64,000 nt of DNA from Chryseobacterium mucoviscidosis (GTDB lineage Bacteria; Bacteroidota; Bacteroidia; Flavobacteriales; Weeksellaceae): NCBI RefSeq assembly GCF_002177115.1, contig NZ_MVAG01000122.1, forward strand, positions 524,793-588,792, read 5' to 3'. A program made the position numbers and the translations under genes. Under the pieces are notes generated by a model. The model was given only the letters and a program-made list of their open reading frames with translations. It searched no databases and was not told the DNA's origin. Below, in pieces: positions 26,194-36,036 of the stretch; position 1 is the stretch's first letter; each line of letters starts with the position of its first letter.

Positions 26194-29100
26194 ATGCGAA
26201 AAATATTGTTTCTATGCACAGTTTTCTGCTGTGGATTTTTGTTTTCTCAGAACTTTTCTTGGGTAAAACAATTCAGAAGCTATACAGACTATGCTGATCA
26301 TATTTCAAAAGTCCAAAAAGATGATAATGGAAATATGTATCTTTTAGGTAAGACCCTTAGTTTCAGTGGAATTGATGTAGATCCGGGACCAGCTGTAAAT
26401 CTTTTAATTCCAACAAATTATATAAGTTCAGGAGGATCAGGAACAACCTTTGTCATTAAACTGGATAGTAATGGTAATTATCTGTGGAGTTACAAAATAA
26501 GTAATGTACATAATGATATTGAGTACGATTTGAAGGTTAAAAACGGAAAAGTATATGCACTCACCAATAAATCTGTTTATCAAGGAAATTATATTAATGG
26601 CTATGCTACAATTACCACTTTAGACCTTAATGGAAACCTTATTAATGAAACGCAGGTAACAAACTCAAATCCAAATTCATTAGATGTTGATAACAACGGA
26701 AATGTATATCTAAGTACTTTTACTTTTTATGATCTTGTATTTCAACAAGCTGCAAATACAGCTTTTAATGATACAAACTCTACGGCGGCTTCGTATATTA
26801 TTAAATTTAATTCTTCTTTACAGGTTCAATGGCTAAAAAAAGTTACCAACGGAATCGAAAATAAATTGGTTTTAAATTCTAATAATGATGTCTATTTTGC
26901 GATGAATAACATATATGGTCAGTCTCGGTATACATTGCAGCGATACAACACTAACGGGACTTTGCTTTGGTCTGGAATTCAAGAAGACCAAAGTTATTCT
27001 GATATTCTTGTTGATAAAAATGATAAACTTATTGTTTCAGGTCAATGGATGGCTCAGTTTTTACCTATTGACGTAGATCCTTCAAGTAATCAATATTTAT
27101 TGCCTTCCAATACTTATATCAGCCTTTATTTATTGTGGTTCGATACTAACAATAATTTACTTGATGTAAAAAAATATTTAAATAACGGACAGCATTTTCC
27201 TTTATCTATAGAAGGTTTAAGTTGTGATGATTATAATAACCTTCATGTTAATGGATATTTTGATAAAACTTTCGATGCCAATCCTGACTTAGGAGTAAAT
27301 AATATTGTATTCGGAAGCGGATATTCAGAAGGCTGTTCGATAACTTTTAACCCTAATAGAGAATATAAAACGTCTTTCAGAATTGGATCTACGAATGCCT
27401 ATAAACCAAATGCGTATGCAAGAGTTTATCAAACAGTAAATCTTAATGACAGTTATTATTATGTCGGAACTTTTCACTGGAACTGTGATTTTGACCCTTC
27501 TGCCAATGAGTATTTTTTAAATACAATAAACACATCAACAACTAATGATGATGGTTACTTGTTAAAACTAGAAAGATGTAATAATTTACCTCAAAATTCA
27601 AGTATGAACATTTGTTTAGGTGCAAATATTCAGTTGAATGCAACTGGCGGAACAACCTATAACTGGACTGGACCAAATGGATTTACTTCAAATCAGCAAA
27701 ATCCTACAATTCTCAATTCAACAACAGCAAACTCTGGAATATATACTTGTCAGGTTACAGGATCTACTAATGGATGCGACGGAAGTTTTTCTGTGCATGT
27801 AATTGTTGGTGATATTACTCCGCCAGTTCCTAATGTAACAAATCTTCCAAATATCATAGGAGACTGCCATACTACGATTTCCAATTTTCCAAAGGCTACA
27901 GATAATTGTGCCGGAATTATTACGGCAACCACTACCGATCCCCTTTCCTATTCTGTTCCGGGAACTTATGTGATTCACTGGACTTATAATGACGGAAATG
28001 GAAATATTTCGGCACAAAACCAAAATGTAACGGTAACAGCAACGGCATTACCTGTAACAACCAATCTTCAGCAAATCTTCTGTAAAAGCACCAATCCAAC
28101 TGTTGCCAATATTCAGATTACAGGACAGAATATCAAATGGTACGATGCAGCCGGAAATGTTTTACCTTCAACAACGGCGCTGGTAAACGGACAGACCTAT
28201 TATGCTTCTCAAACGATTAACGGATGCGAAAGTGATAAAATCGCTGTTCAGGTTACCGTGAATGAAACTCCAAAACCTACAGGAAACGCTGTTCAGGATT
28301 TTTGTGCTTCGGCAAATCCTACTTTGGCAAGTTTAGTTGTAACCGGAACTTCCCTTAAGTTTTATGATGCCGCAGGAAATATCTTACCGCTTACAACTCC
28401 TCTGGTGAACGGAACAGTTTACTACATAACACAGACGCTGAACAACTGTGAATCTGAAAAACTGGCAATTACGGTAACACTTTCAACGAATAATGTTCCT
28501 GCCAATGATTATTCGGCGACGTTCTGTAACAGTACGACAGGAAACTCTATGATTGTGAATTTAACGTCGTATCAAAGTAATATTATTGCCAATCCTTCCG
28601 GATATACATTTACTTATACGGATGATTTTGGGAACGTAATTACCAATTCTTCTGCGTACTCTTTAAATTTAGGAGCGACCGTTATCCATGTAAAGGTTTC
28701 AACACCGGACGGATGTTTTAAGATTGTTCGATTAAATCTGGCTCTGAACCCTAAACCTATATTCAACCTTCCTGAAAGAATTGATTTCTGTAAAGGAAAA
28801 ACAGTTACTCTGGATGCAGGAAGCGGATTTTCATCTTATCTATGGAGTAACGGAGCCACTACTCAGACAATTACCGTTTCAGCTCCCGGAAATTATTCTG
28901 TAACAGTAACGAATAGTTTTGGCTGTCAGAGTACGGATAACATTCAGGTAAGCTATACGGTTTTGCCGGAAATTGTTTCCGTAAATATCAGCAACAATTC
29001 CGCAACGGTAATCCTTTCTGCGACAGGCAGCTTTGAATATTCTTTAGATAACTTCACATGGCAGGATTCTAACATTTTCACGAACTTAAATATTGGAGAA

Positions 29101-29430
29101 TATATTGTTTATGTAAGAACAAAAGGAGGCTGTATCATTGGTCAGAAACCTTTTTCGATATTCAACATCCCAAATGCATTCACTCCCAATGCAGACGGAT
29201 ATAACGACCAATGGAAAATTGCAGGACTGGAAAATTATCCGGGAACTGAAGTGAACGTTTACGACAGAAGAGGTCTTCCTGTTTTCAAGGAGATTATTTC
29301 TAAAAAACCTCTGCAATGGGACGGAAAACTCAACGGAAATCCTGTCCCGACAGGAAACTACTGGTATACGATAAAAGTTTCAGACGGCAGACTATATACA
29401 GGCTGGCTTCTGATTAAGAACAGAGACTAA
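26194..29430 (+). CDS. T9SS type B sorting domain protein, multidomain secreted
   Basis: The 1078-residue exported protein has a signal peptide (ILFLCTVFCCGFLFSQ). A large N-terminal repeat region (about 20-460) follows, with beta-propeller-like units such as DNNGNVYLSTFTFYDL and NGNYLWSYKI. Next come Ig/PKD-like segments (GATTYNW-type around 480-530), an HYR module (DITPPVP...CAGII...VPGTYVIHWTYND, about 540-620), and two near-identical Ig-like repeats (IKWYDAAGNVLPSTTALVNG and LKFYDAAGNILPLTTPLVNG). The gliding-motility-type C terminus is NAFTPNADGYNDQWKIAG and YTGWLLIKN (about 985-1078). The last domain directs secretion by type IX and surface attachment. A TATATTTG box at 26168-26175 may be its promoter. 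Ligand unknown. Confidence 0.93.
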   Translation: MRKILFLCTVFCCGFLFSQNFSWVKQFRSYTDYADHISKVQKDDNGNMYLLGKTLSFSGIDVDPGPAVNLLIPTNYISSGGSGTTFVIKLDSNGNYLWSYKISNVHNDIEYDLKVKNGKVYALTNKSVYQGNYINGYATITTLDLNGNLINETQVTNSNPNSLDVDNNGNVYLSTFTFYDLVFQQAANTAFNDTNSTAASYIIKFNSSLQVQWLKKVTNGIENKLVLNSNNDVYFAMNNIYGQSRYTLQRYNTNGTLLWSGIQEDQSYSDILVDKNDKLIVSGQWMAQFLPIDVDPSSNQYLLPSNTYISLYLLWFDTNNNLLDVKKYLNNGQHFPLSIEGLSCDDYNNLHVNGYFDKTFDANPDLGVNNIVFGSGYSEGCSITFNPNREYKTSFRIGSTNAYKPNAYARVYQTVNLNDSYYYVGTFHWNCDFDPSANEYFLNTINTSTTNDDGYLLKLERCNNLPQNSSMNICLGANIQLNATGGTTYNWTGPNGFTSNQQNPTILNSTTANSGIYTCQVTGSTNGCDGSFSVHVIVGDITPPVPNVTNLPNIIGDCHTTISNFPKATDNCAGIITATTTDPLSYSVPGTYVIHWTYNDGNGNISAQNQNVTVTATALPVTTNLQQIFCKSTNPTVANIQITGQNIKWYDAAGNVLPSTTALVNGQTYYASQTINGCESDKIAVQVTVNETPKPTGNAVQDFCASANPTLASLVVTGTSLKFYDAAGNILPLTTPLVNGTVYYITQTLNNCESEKLAITVTLSTNNVPANDYSATFCNSTTGNSMIVNLTSYQSNIIANPSGYTFTYTDDFGNVITNSSAYSLNLGATVIHVKVSTPDGCFKIVRLNLALNPKPIFNLPERIDFCKGKTVTLDAGSGFSSYLWSNGATTQTITVSAPGNYSVTVTNSFGCQSTDNIQVSYTVLPEIVSVNISNNSATVILSATGSFEYSLDNFTWQDSNIFTNLNIGEYIVYVRTKGGCIIGQKPFSIFNIPNAFTPNADGYNDQWKIAGLENYPGTEVNVYDRRGLPVFKEIISKKPLQWDGKLNGNPVPTGNYWYTIKVSDGRLYTGWLLIKNRD

Positions 29431-29435
29431 ACAAA

Positions 29436-29461
29436 AACGAGCGGAAAATTTTCCGCTCGTT
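29436..29461. terminator. bidirectional terminator, 13-bp perfect stem
   Basis: AACGAGCGGAAAA and TTTTCCGCTCGTT are exact complements with no loop bases between, flanked by A and T runs. It sits between the convergent T9SS gene and the CvfB-like gene. Confidence 0.88.
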
Positions 29462-29521
29462 TTTTTATTTTCAAAGGTTTATTGATTGTCTTTCACCACT
29501 TTTTTGATGAGTCAAAAACAA

Positions 29522-30346
29522 TTACAATAACCGAATTTTATCGTCCAGAATATCAATAATTTTATCTTTATATAATCCTCCGATGGCTTTTTTAAAGTTC
29601 TTTTTACTCATCTGAACTTCGTCTTTAATTTCTTCGGGAGTTGATTTGTCTGAAAGATGAAGCAAACCGTAGTTTTCTTCAAGTTTGTCTAAAATTTTCT
29701 TTTTAAACTCATCGATATTTTCAAAACCTTGTGGCTGTAAGGAAACATCAATTTTTCCGTCTTCGCGGATCTCTTTGATATAACCGGATTCTTCAGACAA
29801 CGGATAAAGCTTTTTGAATACATCCGAATTGTAGATGAGTCCGATATATTTTTTGTTGATGACCACATTCCAGCCCAATTCACTTTCATTCATCATAATA
29901 AGATCTACTTTATCTCCTTTCTGGAAAGGCAGATCCTTATATTGAGGATTTCTTTTGAATTTCGTGGTTCCGGTAATCAGTTCCAGATCTTCATCAACAT
30001 AAATATAGACAAGATATCTTTTTCCCTCAATGATCTTAGATTTCTGCTGCTTGTAAGGAATAAACAGATCTTTGATGATTCCCCAATCCATAAAAGCTCC
30101 GCTTGGAAGACTTTGTACACAGCTCATTACGGCAAACTCTCCTACTTCTGCCAAAGGAATTTCTGTGGTTGCCTTTAATTTTCCATCATCCTGATATACA
30201 AAAACTTCAATTTCGTCATCAATTTCCTTATCATCCTGAATGAAAATTTTAGGAAGAAAAGCCTTTTCTCCGGATTCGTCTGCTAAGATCCATCCCGAAT
30301 TATTTTTATCTGAAATTTTTAAAGTCTGAGTTTTTCCGAATTGCAT
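29522..30346 (-). CDS. CvfB-like S1 RNA-binding protein
   Basis: The 274-residue protein matches the CvfB/YitL family. Tandem S1-like OB folds are seen as GWILADESGEKAFLPKIF (about 17-34), LPSGAFMDWGIIKDLFIP (about 80-97) and YIGLIYNSDVFKKL. The C-terminal winged helix carries TPEEIKDEVQMSKKNFKKAI with a final IRLL. CvfB of Staphylococcus affects RNA stability and virulence factor expression. Here the role is probably RNA binding in general. It is soluble and complete in length. It stands alone on the minus strand after a bidirectional terminator. Confidence 0.9.
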   Translation of the reverse strand: MQFGKTQTLKISDKNNSGWILADESGEKAFLPKIFIQDDKEIDDEIEVFVYQDDGKLKATTEIPLAEVGEFAVMSCVQSLPSGAFMDWGIIKDLFIPYKQQKSKIIEGKRYLVYIYVDEDLELITGTTKFKRNPQYKDLPFQKGDKVDLIMMNESELGWNVVINKKYIGLIYNSDVFKKLYPLSEESGYIKEIREDGKIDVSLQPQGFENIDEFKKKILDKLEENYGLLHLSDKSTPEEIKDEVQMSKKNFKKAIGGLYKDKIIDILDDKIRLL

Positions 30347-30393
30347 GTATGATAAAATTAGTCTGCAAAGGTAAGGAAAATCAAATCTTTAAC

Positions 30394-30879
30394 CTATTTA
30401 TATTCTTCCAAATCTCTTCTCAGGGTTTTGGACTCTTTCAAATAACTGTTTTCTACATCGGGATTTTGAGCAATACCTATTACTTTTACAAGTCTTTCAT
30501 CAGTATAATAATATCTTGATTCTGAAAGTAATTTAGGATTTTTTATATATCCATTCTCATCAATGATTTGATATTTTTTTGTCAAAACAAAGATCAGTTT
30601 ATCATTTTCTGAGAAAAAATATTGTGTACTGATATTCCATGCCGAAAGACCTACAAAATGTTCTATTTTTTTAAGTTTTCCATCTTTATAAAATCCTTTC
30701 AGTTCAATTCCGTTATCTGAAGTCTGGTTTTTTCCTAAGAAATAAGAATAGGGAACAGTTTTGATGTGATAATTTTTAGTACTATTGATTTCAGAAACCT
30801 TTTTACTGATTGACTTGATATTCTGACTAAAAGTGTAACCTGAAATAAAAATAAAAAAAGTTAACAAAAATGCTCTCAT
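30394..30879 (-). CDS. hypothetical secreted protein
   Basis: I do not recognise this 161-residue protein. An N-terminal hydrophobic stretch FLLTFFIFISGYTFSQ is a good signal peptide. The mature part is beta-rich and aromatic (GIELKGFYKDGKLKKIEHFVG, YYYTDERLVKVIGI) with no metal or catalytic motif seen. It follows repeat copy 4 and precedes the CvfB-like gene, on the same strand as both neighbours. Confidence 0.75.
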   Translation of the reverse strand: MRAFLLTFFIFISGYTFSQNIKSISKKVSEINSTKNYHIKTVPYSYFLGKNQTSDNGIELKGFYKDGKLKKIEHFVGLSAWNISTQYFFSENDKLIFVLTKKYQIIDENGYIKNPKLLSESRYYYTDERLVKVIGIAQNPDVENSYLKESKTLRRDLEEYK

Positions 30880-30896
30880 ATTTTTTAAATAAAGCT

Positions 30897-31091
30897 GTTT
30901 AAACCAATTTTAAATTTAACCGTAAAAGAGACAAAAGACTTTATTGGATTTATGTAAAGTATTTCAAAAGTCTGCAAAGAAGAAAAATCTTTGATTTTTT
31001 TAACTTATGTGCTCTTTCTTTCCATTAAGGATTAAATTTAAACAACTAAAGTGTTAAAATCTTTTGCATCTTTTGCGATAAAAGTTTAAAT
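30897..31091. repeat. GTTTAAAC-ended dispersed repeat, copy 4 (inverted)
   Basis: A 195-base element from GTTTAAAC to GTTTAAAT. Its reverse complement matches copy 3 at 19273-19465 almost throughout, including GCAAAAGATGCAAAAGATT, the central hairpin and AAGTCTTTTGTCTCTTTT. The two copies are 11.4 kb apart in opposite orientation. Confidence 0.78.
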
Positions 31092-31120
31092 GAGTTCAAT
31101 ATTAATTTCAAACTGTTTTT

Positions 31121-31987
31121 TTATGAATTTTGTACAAATTCCATCAATTCCCGTTTGCTGCTTTCAAAATCGAAGGCATCGTAAACCAGAAAATATTTAT
31201 GCTTATCTACACATTTTGAAAACATAGACTTTGCAAGAGAAATTTTATTTTTGTCAAAACTTAAATCTTTTACCAAAATACGGATCTGGTTCGAGGTAAA
31301 CAAGGCATGTTTTCCCTGTTGACTGATGAACATCATTTTTTTATCGTCAAACCAAGCCTTTTCCTTCATCATCGCCATAAATCCCTGAAACGTCTGATTA
31401 TCCATCACATTAGGATAATTTACGTTATCATTCCATCCTCCCGAATTTCCGTAAGGATTATTCCAGACATCATTCCAGTCATTAAATCCGTAAGACTGGT
31501 TCTGAACAGGATATGAATCTAATAAAAACAATCCTTCATTGGTAAAGAAATCAAGAACCAATCTGCTGTTGTTTCTTACATTCAAAGTTGTTCTGTATAA
31601 TAAATAACCGTTTTCATAAATTGAAACAGGAATTCTTCCTGACGGAAGATCAAAAAATCTGAATCTTCCGGAATTATTGGAAATAAACTGATCTCCAAGT
31701 TCCACACTGAACATTCCCTGTTCAGGAATTCTCAGGAAAACTTCTGAATATCCGTACTGCTGATCCCATTGGTAATTTGGATTTTTACCTCTGAATCCAT
31801 TGTTATTTCTGTTCTGATTTCTGAAACCGGAATTATTGCTGTTTCTGCTCTCCGTTCTTTTTGCGTTCGGAGATTCTATTTCTGTTTTTGAAGCCTCGTT
31901 TTTTAAAAGCTCGCCTGCTTTTCCTGCTTCCTGCGCGAAAGAAAAACTTCCTACAAGAAACAAAACACTCATAAATATATTTTTCAT
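31121..31987 (-). CDS. DUF4476 domain protein, secreted
   Basis: The protein has a signal peptide (IFMSVLFLVGSFSFAQ), an Asn/Arg-rich low-complexity stretch (residues about 45-75), a beta-rich middle (LRIPEQGMFSVELGDQF) and a C-terminal DUF4476 region. That region is seen as TFQGFMAMMKEKAWFDDKK, SNQIRILVKDLSF and DFESSKRELMEFV, about residues 185-288. The open frame reaches back 11 codons further, but the signal peptide starts at the Met at 31987, so that start is preferred (288 residues). Function of DUF4476 is unknown and the domain is common in Bacteroidota. Exported, probably periplasmic. Confidence 0.87.
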   Translation of the reverse strand: MKNIFMSVLFLVGSFSFAQEAGKAGELLKNEASKTEIESPNAKRTESRNSNNSGFRNQNRNNNGFRGKNPNYQWDQQYGYSEVFLRIPEQGMFSVELGDQFISNNSGRFRFFDLPSGRIPVSIYENGYLLYRTTLNVRNNSRLVLDFFTNEGLFLLDSYPVQNQSYGFNDWNDVWNNPYGNSGGWNDNVNYPNVMDNQTFQGFMAMMKEKAWFDDKKMMFISQQGKHALFTSNQIRILVKDLSFDKNKISLAKSMFSKCVDKHKYFLVYDAFDFESSKRELMEFVQNS

Positions 31988-32028
31988 AACACTTTTTTTA
32001 ATCTCTAGCTCCACTTTCATGCCAAAAA

Positions 32029-32057
32029 AAAGAGAAACCAGTATCTGATTTCTCTTT
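32029..32057 (-). terminator. terminator downstream of lpdA
   Basis: AAAGAGAAA (32029-32037) and TTTCTCTTT (32049-32057) form a stem with CAG/CTG extending it; on the minus strand a long T run follows. Placed 25 bases after the lpdA stop. Confidence 0.7.
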
Positions 32058-32081
32058 ATTATTTATATGATTGTTTATCAA

Positions 32082-33485
32082 TTACATATGAATTGGTCTT
32101 TTTGCCGTAGCATCCAAAGCTGCTTCTTTGATTGCTTCTGCATACGTAGGGTGCGCGTGAGAACTTCTTGCGATATCTTCTGCACTTGCACGGAATTCCA
32201 TAGCAATAACGCCTTCAGCAATCAAATCTGCTGCTCTTGCTCCTACGATGTGCATTCCAAGAACTTCATCTGTTTTTTCGTCTGCAATAATTTTTACCAA
32301 ACCATCTACATCACCACTTGCACGGCTTCTTCCCAAAGCTCTCATCGGGAAAGAACCTACTTTATAAGCTACTCCTTCTTCTTTCAACTGCTCTTCAGTT
32401 TTTCCAACTCCTGCAACTTCCGGCCATGTGTAAACCACTCCCGGAATTAAATTATAGTTGATGTGAGGCTTCTGTCCTGCTAAAGTTTCAGCAACAAAAA
32501 CACCTTCCTCTTCTGCTTTGTGAGCCAGCATTGCTCCTTTTACCACGTCTCCGATTGCGTAAATGTTGGCAACATTAGTCTGTAAATGATCATTTACTTT
32601 CACTCTTCCTCTTTCATCAAGCTCAACACCTGCTTTTTCAAGTCCAAGACCGTCTGTGTAAGGTTTTCTTCCTACAGAAACCAGACAGTAATCTCCTTCT
32701 ACTGTTACTTCCTCTCCTTTTTTGTCTTTCGCTGTAATTTTTACGGTATCTCCGTTTCTTTCCACTGCGGACACGGCTGTAGAAAGCATGAATTTCATTC
32801 CCTGCTTTTTAAGAACTTTCGTTAATTCTTTACTTAGCGCTCCGTCCATTGTCGGGATAATTTTATCCATAAACTCAACCACTGTCACCTGAGCTCCAAG
32901 TCTTAGGTAAACAGAACCTAATTCAAGACCGATTACTCCACCTCCGATTACCACTAAATGTTTCGGAATTTCTTTAAGATTTAAAGCTTCTGTAGAAGTA
33001 ATCACTCTTTCTTTATCTAACGTGATGAAAGGTAAAGAAGAAGGTTTAGAACCTGTTGCGATGATGGTATATTTGGATTCGATGGTTTCTGTAGAACCGT
33101 CGTTTTTTGTTACTTTGATCTGAGTAGCGGATTCGAAGCTTCCAACACCTTCAAAAACAGTGATTTTGTTTTTGTTCATCAGATAGCTGATTCCGTCTGT
33201 ATTTTGTTTGATTACCTCATTTTTACGTTCGATCATTCTTGCAATGTCGGCTTGAGGCTCGTTGATAATGATTCCGTGACCTGCAAAATTGTGTTTTGCG
33301 TTCTCAAAATGCTCAGAGCTGTCTAAAAGCGCTTTTGACGGAATACATCCCACGTTAAGACAAGTTCCTCCCAAAGTTGGATATTTTTCAATAATTGCTG
33401 TTGTGAAACCTAATTGTGCAGCACGGATTGCAGCAACATAACCACCAGGACCGGAACCGATTACGGTAACATCGAATTGACTCAT
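32082..33485 (-). CDS. lpdA: dihydrolipoyl dehydrogenase (E3)
   Basis: The 467-residue flavoenzyme reoxidises dihydrolipoamide in the pyruvate, 2-oxoglutarate and branched-chain complexes. Seen: FAD motif VIGSGPGGYVAAIRAAQLG, the redox-active GGTCLNVGCIPSK with Cys42 and Cys47, the NAD motif VVIGGGVIGLELGSVYLRLG, ANIYAIGDV, and the C-terminal HAHPTYAEAIKEAAL with the catalytic His-Glu pair. Length and motifs are complete. It is not beside E1 or E2 genes here, which fits a shared housekeeping E3. Confidence 0.97.
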   Translation of the reverse strand: MSQFDVTVIGSGPGGYVAAIRAAQLGFTTAIIEKYPTLGGTCLNVGCIPSKALLDSSEHFENAKHNFAGHGIIINEPQADIARMIERKNEVIKQNTDGISYLMNKNKITVFEGVGSFESATQIKVTKNDGSTETIESKYTIIATGSKPSSLPFITLDKERVITSTEALNLKEIPKHLVVIGGGVIGLELGSVYLRLGAQVTVVEFMDKIIPTMDGALSKELTKVLKKQGMKFMLSTAVSAVERNGDTVKITAKDKKGEEVTVEGDYCLVSVGRKPYTDGLGLEKAGVELDERGRVKVNDHLQTNVANIYAIGDVVKGAMLAHKAEEEGVFVAETLAGQKPHINYNLIPGVVYTWPEVAGVGKTEEQLKEEGVAYKVGSFPMRALGRSRASGDVDGLVKIIADEKTDEVLGMHIVGARAADLIAEGVIAMEFRASAEDIARSSHAHPTYAEAIKEAALDATAKRPIHM

Positions 33486-33605
33486 GTTATTTTATGAATT
33501 TGTTTATTATTAACTTTCTTATGCTTACAAATTTAACGATTTATTACCACGTGAGAAAGTGAGATTTGTCAAATTTTAAGGAGAGGTCTGAGTTATAAAA
33601 ATTTT

Positions 33606-33962
33606 TCAACAATAATCTTGAATGTCTTTAAATTTCTCAATGATTTCTTTACATTTTTCATCAAGTAAATTTTTATATTTCGTGTCTACTATTTTTAATT
33701 TTGAATCAAGTTTGATAAGATACTCTGTATTGTAAAGTTTTCTTTCTTCACCGACTGGGTAAAATTGAATTTCGCTGTAGTATTTCTCTAAAATATTTAA
33801 ATCAATGTTATCTAAAGGTTGGATATCATTTATTCTTCCAATAAGATAATGCATTTTAAAATATCCGGAGTGCATCTCAATTTGATCTGTTATAATAGCA
33901 ATCGCATTTGAACGTAATTTTTTAATAAACCTGTAATGCTTTAGCTTTTCAAACTTATTCAT
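33606..33962 (-). CDS. hypothetical protein
   Basis: This 118-residue soluble protein was not recognised. It is helical and charged with a basic start (FEKLKHYRFIKKLRSNAIAI), and has a long C-terminal Lys-rich helix (DTKYKNLLDEKCKEIIEKFK). No signal peptide or motif is seen. It lies 28 bases after the next hypothetical gene on the same strand, so they may be cotranscribed. Confidence 0.65.
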   Translation of the reverse strand: MNKFEKLKHYRFIKKLRSNAIAIITDQIEMHSGYFKMHYLIGRINDIQPLDNIDLNILEKYYSEIQFYPVGEERKLYNTEYLIKLDSKLKIVDTKYKNLLDEKCKEIIEKFKDIQDYC

Positions 33963-33990
33963 ATTTATTTCATCAAATAATGCTAAAACC

Positions 33991-34341
33991 TTACAAATCC
34001 AACCTCAGTTTCCCTTGTCCGAATTCTCCCGTGCTTTCAAAATATGAGCCTCCGTAAACATACCAATCAAGGCTTTCGAGATATTGTACAGCATTTTCAG
34101 GGGTTATATTAGGACGGTCTTTTTTAGAAACAATTCCTTTGTACCATCTTCCGGATTTGGAAAAACTTTCATATTCCACAAAATATCGGATCCAGATTCT
34201 CTGGCAAAGTTTACACTGCTGAATGCTTACTTCGGCAAATCTTCCATTCGTTTTATCGATTCCCAATTCTGACGTTCTGAATTCTGTATAGGTGGAAGTC
34301 GGTTTTTCGCAGGCGCATCCCAGTTTCTGGATTTTAATCAT
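33991..34341 (-). CDS. hypothetical protein with four cysteines
   Basis: This 116-residue protein of unknown family contains CACE near the N terminus and CKLC in the middle, spaced about 35 residues apart. This pattern may bind zinc. It is otherwise polar with aromatic strands (IWIRYFVEYESF, WYVYGGSYFES). No signal peptide. It is probably cotranscribed with the next hypothetical gene at 33606-33962. Confidence 0.7.
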   Translation of the reverse strand: MIKIQKLGCACEKPTSTYTEFRTSELGIDKTNGRFAEVSIQQCKLCQRIWIRYFVEYESFSKSGRWYKGIVSKKDRPNITPENAVQYLESLDWYVYGGSYFESTGEFGQGKLRLDL

Positions 34342-34405
34342 TAGTAATTGTTTTCTGAAATTAAAAGTCCAAAATTAAAAAATATTAGCTGAATACTCAA
34401 GACGG

Positions 34406-35488
34406 TTATTTCATCAGATCCAGCAACACCTTTTCGTACTGATTTAAAATAATATTCTTGGAAAATCTGGATTTTATAGAATTTTTAATGGCTTCATTTT
34501 CATGATTTTCATGAAGAATTTTCATAATCTTTTGCGAAAAATCTTCATAATTTTCAATATTGGCAATTTCTCCATTGGTATCATCCTGAATGATTTCGGT
34601 AATTCCTCCGGGGCAATTATTGGCTAAAGAATACGTTCCGCAAGCTCCGGCTTCGAGTAACACATTCGGAAAGCCTTCATATCGTGATGAAAGGATAAAC
34701 AAGTCTGCATATTTTAAAAACTGATAAGGATTTTCCTGCCTTCCGTGAAAGATCACGTTTTTTAAGCCTAAAAAATCTTTCATTTGATGCAAGATTTCAC
34801 GATCCTGTCCGTCTCCTAAAATATGAAGCAGGATATTTTCGTTTTTAAGCCTTGAGAATACCTTCAGTAAGTTATCAAAACCTTTTCTTGCCGATAAATT
34901 TCCGATCGCGACAACATTTTTATAGCCGTATTTAAAACTTTCCGGTTTATGGGAGATTTTAATTTTTTCATCAATAAAATCAAAATCTACAGGATTGTTT
35001 ATTTTAACGATTTTCGAAGGTTTAATCTTGAAATTAAGCATCAGATCATGCTTCATATCATCACTCTGCGCAATGATTGTATCGTAATTATTATAGAAAT
35101 TGTAGAAAAATTTAATCTCCTTTCTGGTAACGTGCTGAGAAACAACATTGGTTTCTCTTGCAATAAATTTTGTCTTGGGAAAAACTTTGATGAATAAAGA
35201 CAGATAAGCGTTTACTTCTCCAAATCCGGAAAATACAATATCCGGCTTTCTGCGGTAAATTTCCCTGAGAATAGGTTTTAAGGAATGTCTGATTCTTTCC
35301 GTATTAACATCAATGATTTCAACGTCATCTTTCAAAATACTGAGATAACCTCCCTGTTTGCGCAGAAGCAATATCTTAGGCTCAAAACGATCCCGTGAGA
35401 GATGATTTGCAATGGTGGTAACAATTCTTTCCGCGCCTCCGGTTTCCAGATCCGGCAGAATAAATATGACAGAAATCTTTTTCATCAC
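34406..35488 (-). CDS. glycosyltransferase family 4 (GT-B)
   Basis: The 360-residue GT-B enzyme transfers sugar from a nucleotide donor to a glycan or lipid. Seen: N-terminal LPDLETGGAERIVTTIANHL, a typical acceptor-side start, then AIGNLSARKGFDNLLKVF, ILGDGQDREIL and the donor-binding SSRYEGFPNVLLEAGACG with the EX7E-like pattern. There is no membrane segment beyond peripheral helices. The acceptor is unknown. It is not in a polysaccharide cluster, so its role in capsule or LPS is only inference. Two Met codons start the frame; either could be used. Confidence 0.9.
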   Translation of the reverse strand: MMKKISVIFILPDLETGGAERIVTTIANHLSRDRFEPKILLLRKQGGYLSILKDDVEIIDVNTERIRHSLKPILREIYRRKPDIVFSGFGEVNAYLSLFIKVFPKTKFIARETNVVSQHVTRKEIKFFYNFYNNYDTIIAQSDDMKHDLMLNFKIKPSKIVKINNPVDFDFIDEKIKISHKPESFKYGYKNVVAIGNLSARKGFDNLLKVFSRLKNENILLHILGDGQDREILHQMKDFLGLKNVIFHGRQENPYQFLKYADLFILSSRYEGFPNVLLEAGACGTYSLANNCPGGITEIIQDDTNGEIANIENYEDFSQKIMKILHENHENEAIKNSIKSRFSKNIILNQYEKVLLDLMK

Positions 35489-35495
35489 TGTAAAA

Positions 35496-36008
35496 TTAGT
35501 AAAAAGTTTTCTTAACCTTCAAACCAAGCTCTTCAAAAACAGGAATAATCTCGTTAATATTTTCAACACTAAGAAAAGCATATTTAGCATTATCAAAATG
35601 TATTTTTCTTTCACCTAAAAATAAAGTTGTGTCATTATTTTCATTAAAAATATTTCTCTTTTCTTTAAAGTTTATATTTCCGAAAAAACGATTATTCATT
35701 TCAGCCTTGATAAGATTAATTTGCGCAAGATTAAGCTCCTGCTCAATATCATCAGTCAATTTTTCTAAAATTATTATTCTTTGATTTGTTATTAAATAGT
35801 AATTACTCTTTAGTTCAAAATATTTTAAAACCCATTTAAAAATGGCAAAATACAAACCTATACTAAGCATTATTACTCCTAAAATTGAAATATATGATTT
35901 ACAAGAAATAAAAAATATAGAAATAGCAACATAAAAAAGGGAAAATACAATTCTTGCTTTTTCTAAAGTATTAAAAAAGAAACTCTTCCGTGGAAGAATT
36001 TCTTTCAT
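35496..36008 (-). CDS. membrane protein with PH-like domain
   Basis: The protein has two hydrophobic segments (about residues 15-32 and 38-57, IVFSLFYVAISIFFISC and SILGVIMLSIGLYFAIF). A cytoplasmic domain with YYLITNQRIIILEKL follows, the bacterial PH (bPH2) pattern. The open frame continues upstream into the recQ 3' end, but the Met at 36008 avoids that overlap and gives 170 residues. Function unknown. It lies between recQ and a glycosyltransferase gene and has an AT-rich composition. Confidence 0.7.
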   Translation of the reverse strand: MKEILPRKSFFFNTLEKARIVFSLFYVAISIFFISCKSYISILGVIMLSIGLYFAIFKWVLKYFELKSNYYLITNQRIIILEKLTDDIEQELNLAQINLIKAEMNNRFFGNINFKEKRNIFNENNDTTLFLGERKIHFDNAKYAFLSVENINEIIPVFEELGLKVKKTFY

Positions 36009-36036
36009 TATAATTTCGTTATTGTTTAAAATAAAT

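Noticed and set aside
27718..28023. Long minus-strand open frame inside the T9SS gene
   Set aside because: It is a shadow of the repeat-rich T9SS coding sequence on the plus strand.
10960..31091. GTTTAAAC ends of the dispersed repeat as target of the local restriction enzyme
   Set aside because: The match to the PmeI site is tempting because the nuclease looks PmeII-like, but the target of this enzyme is unknown and the ends are AT-rich by nature.
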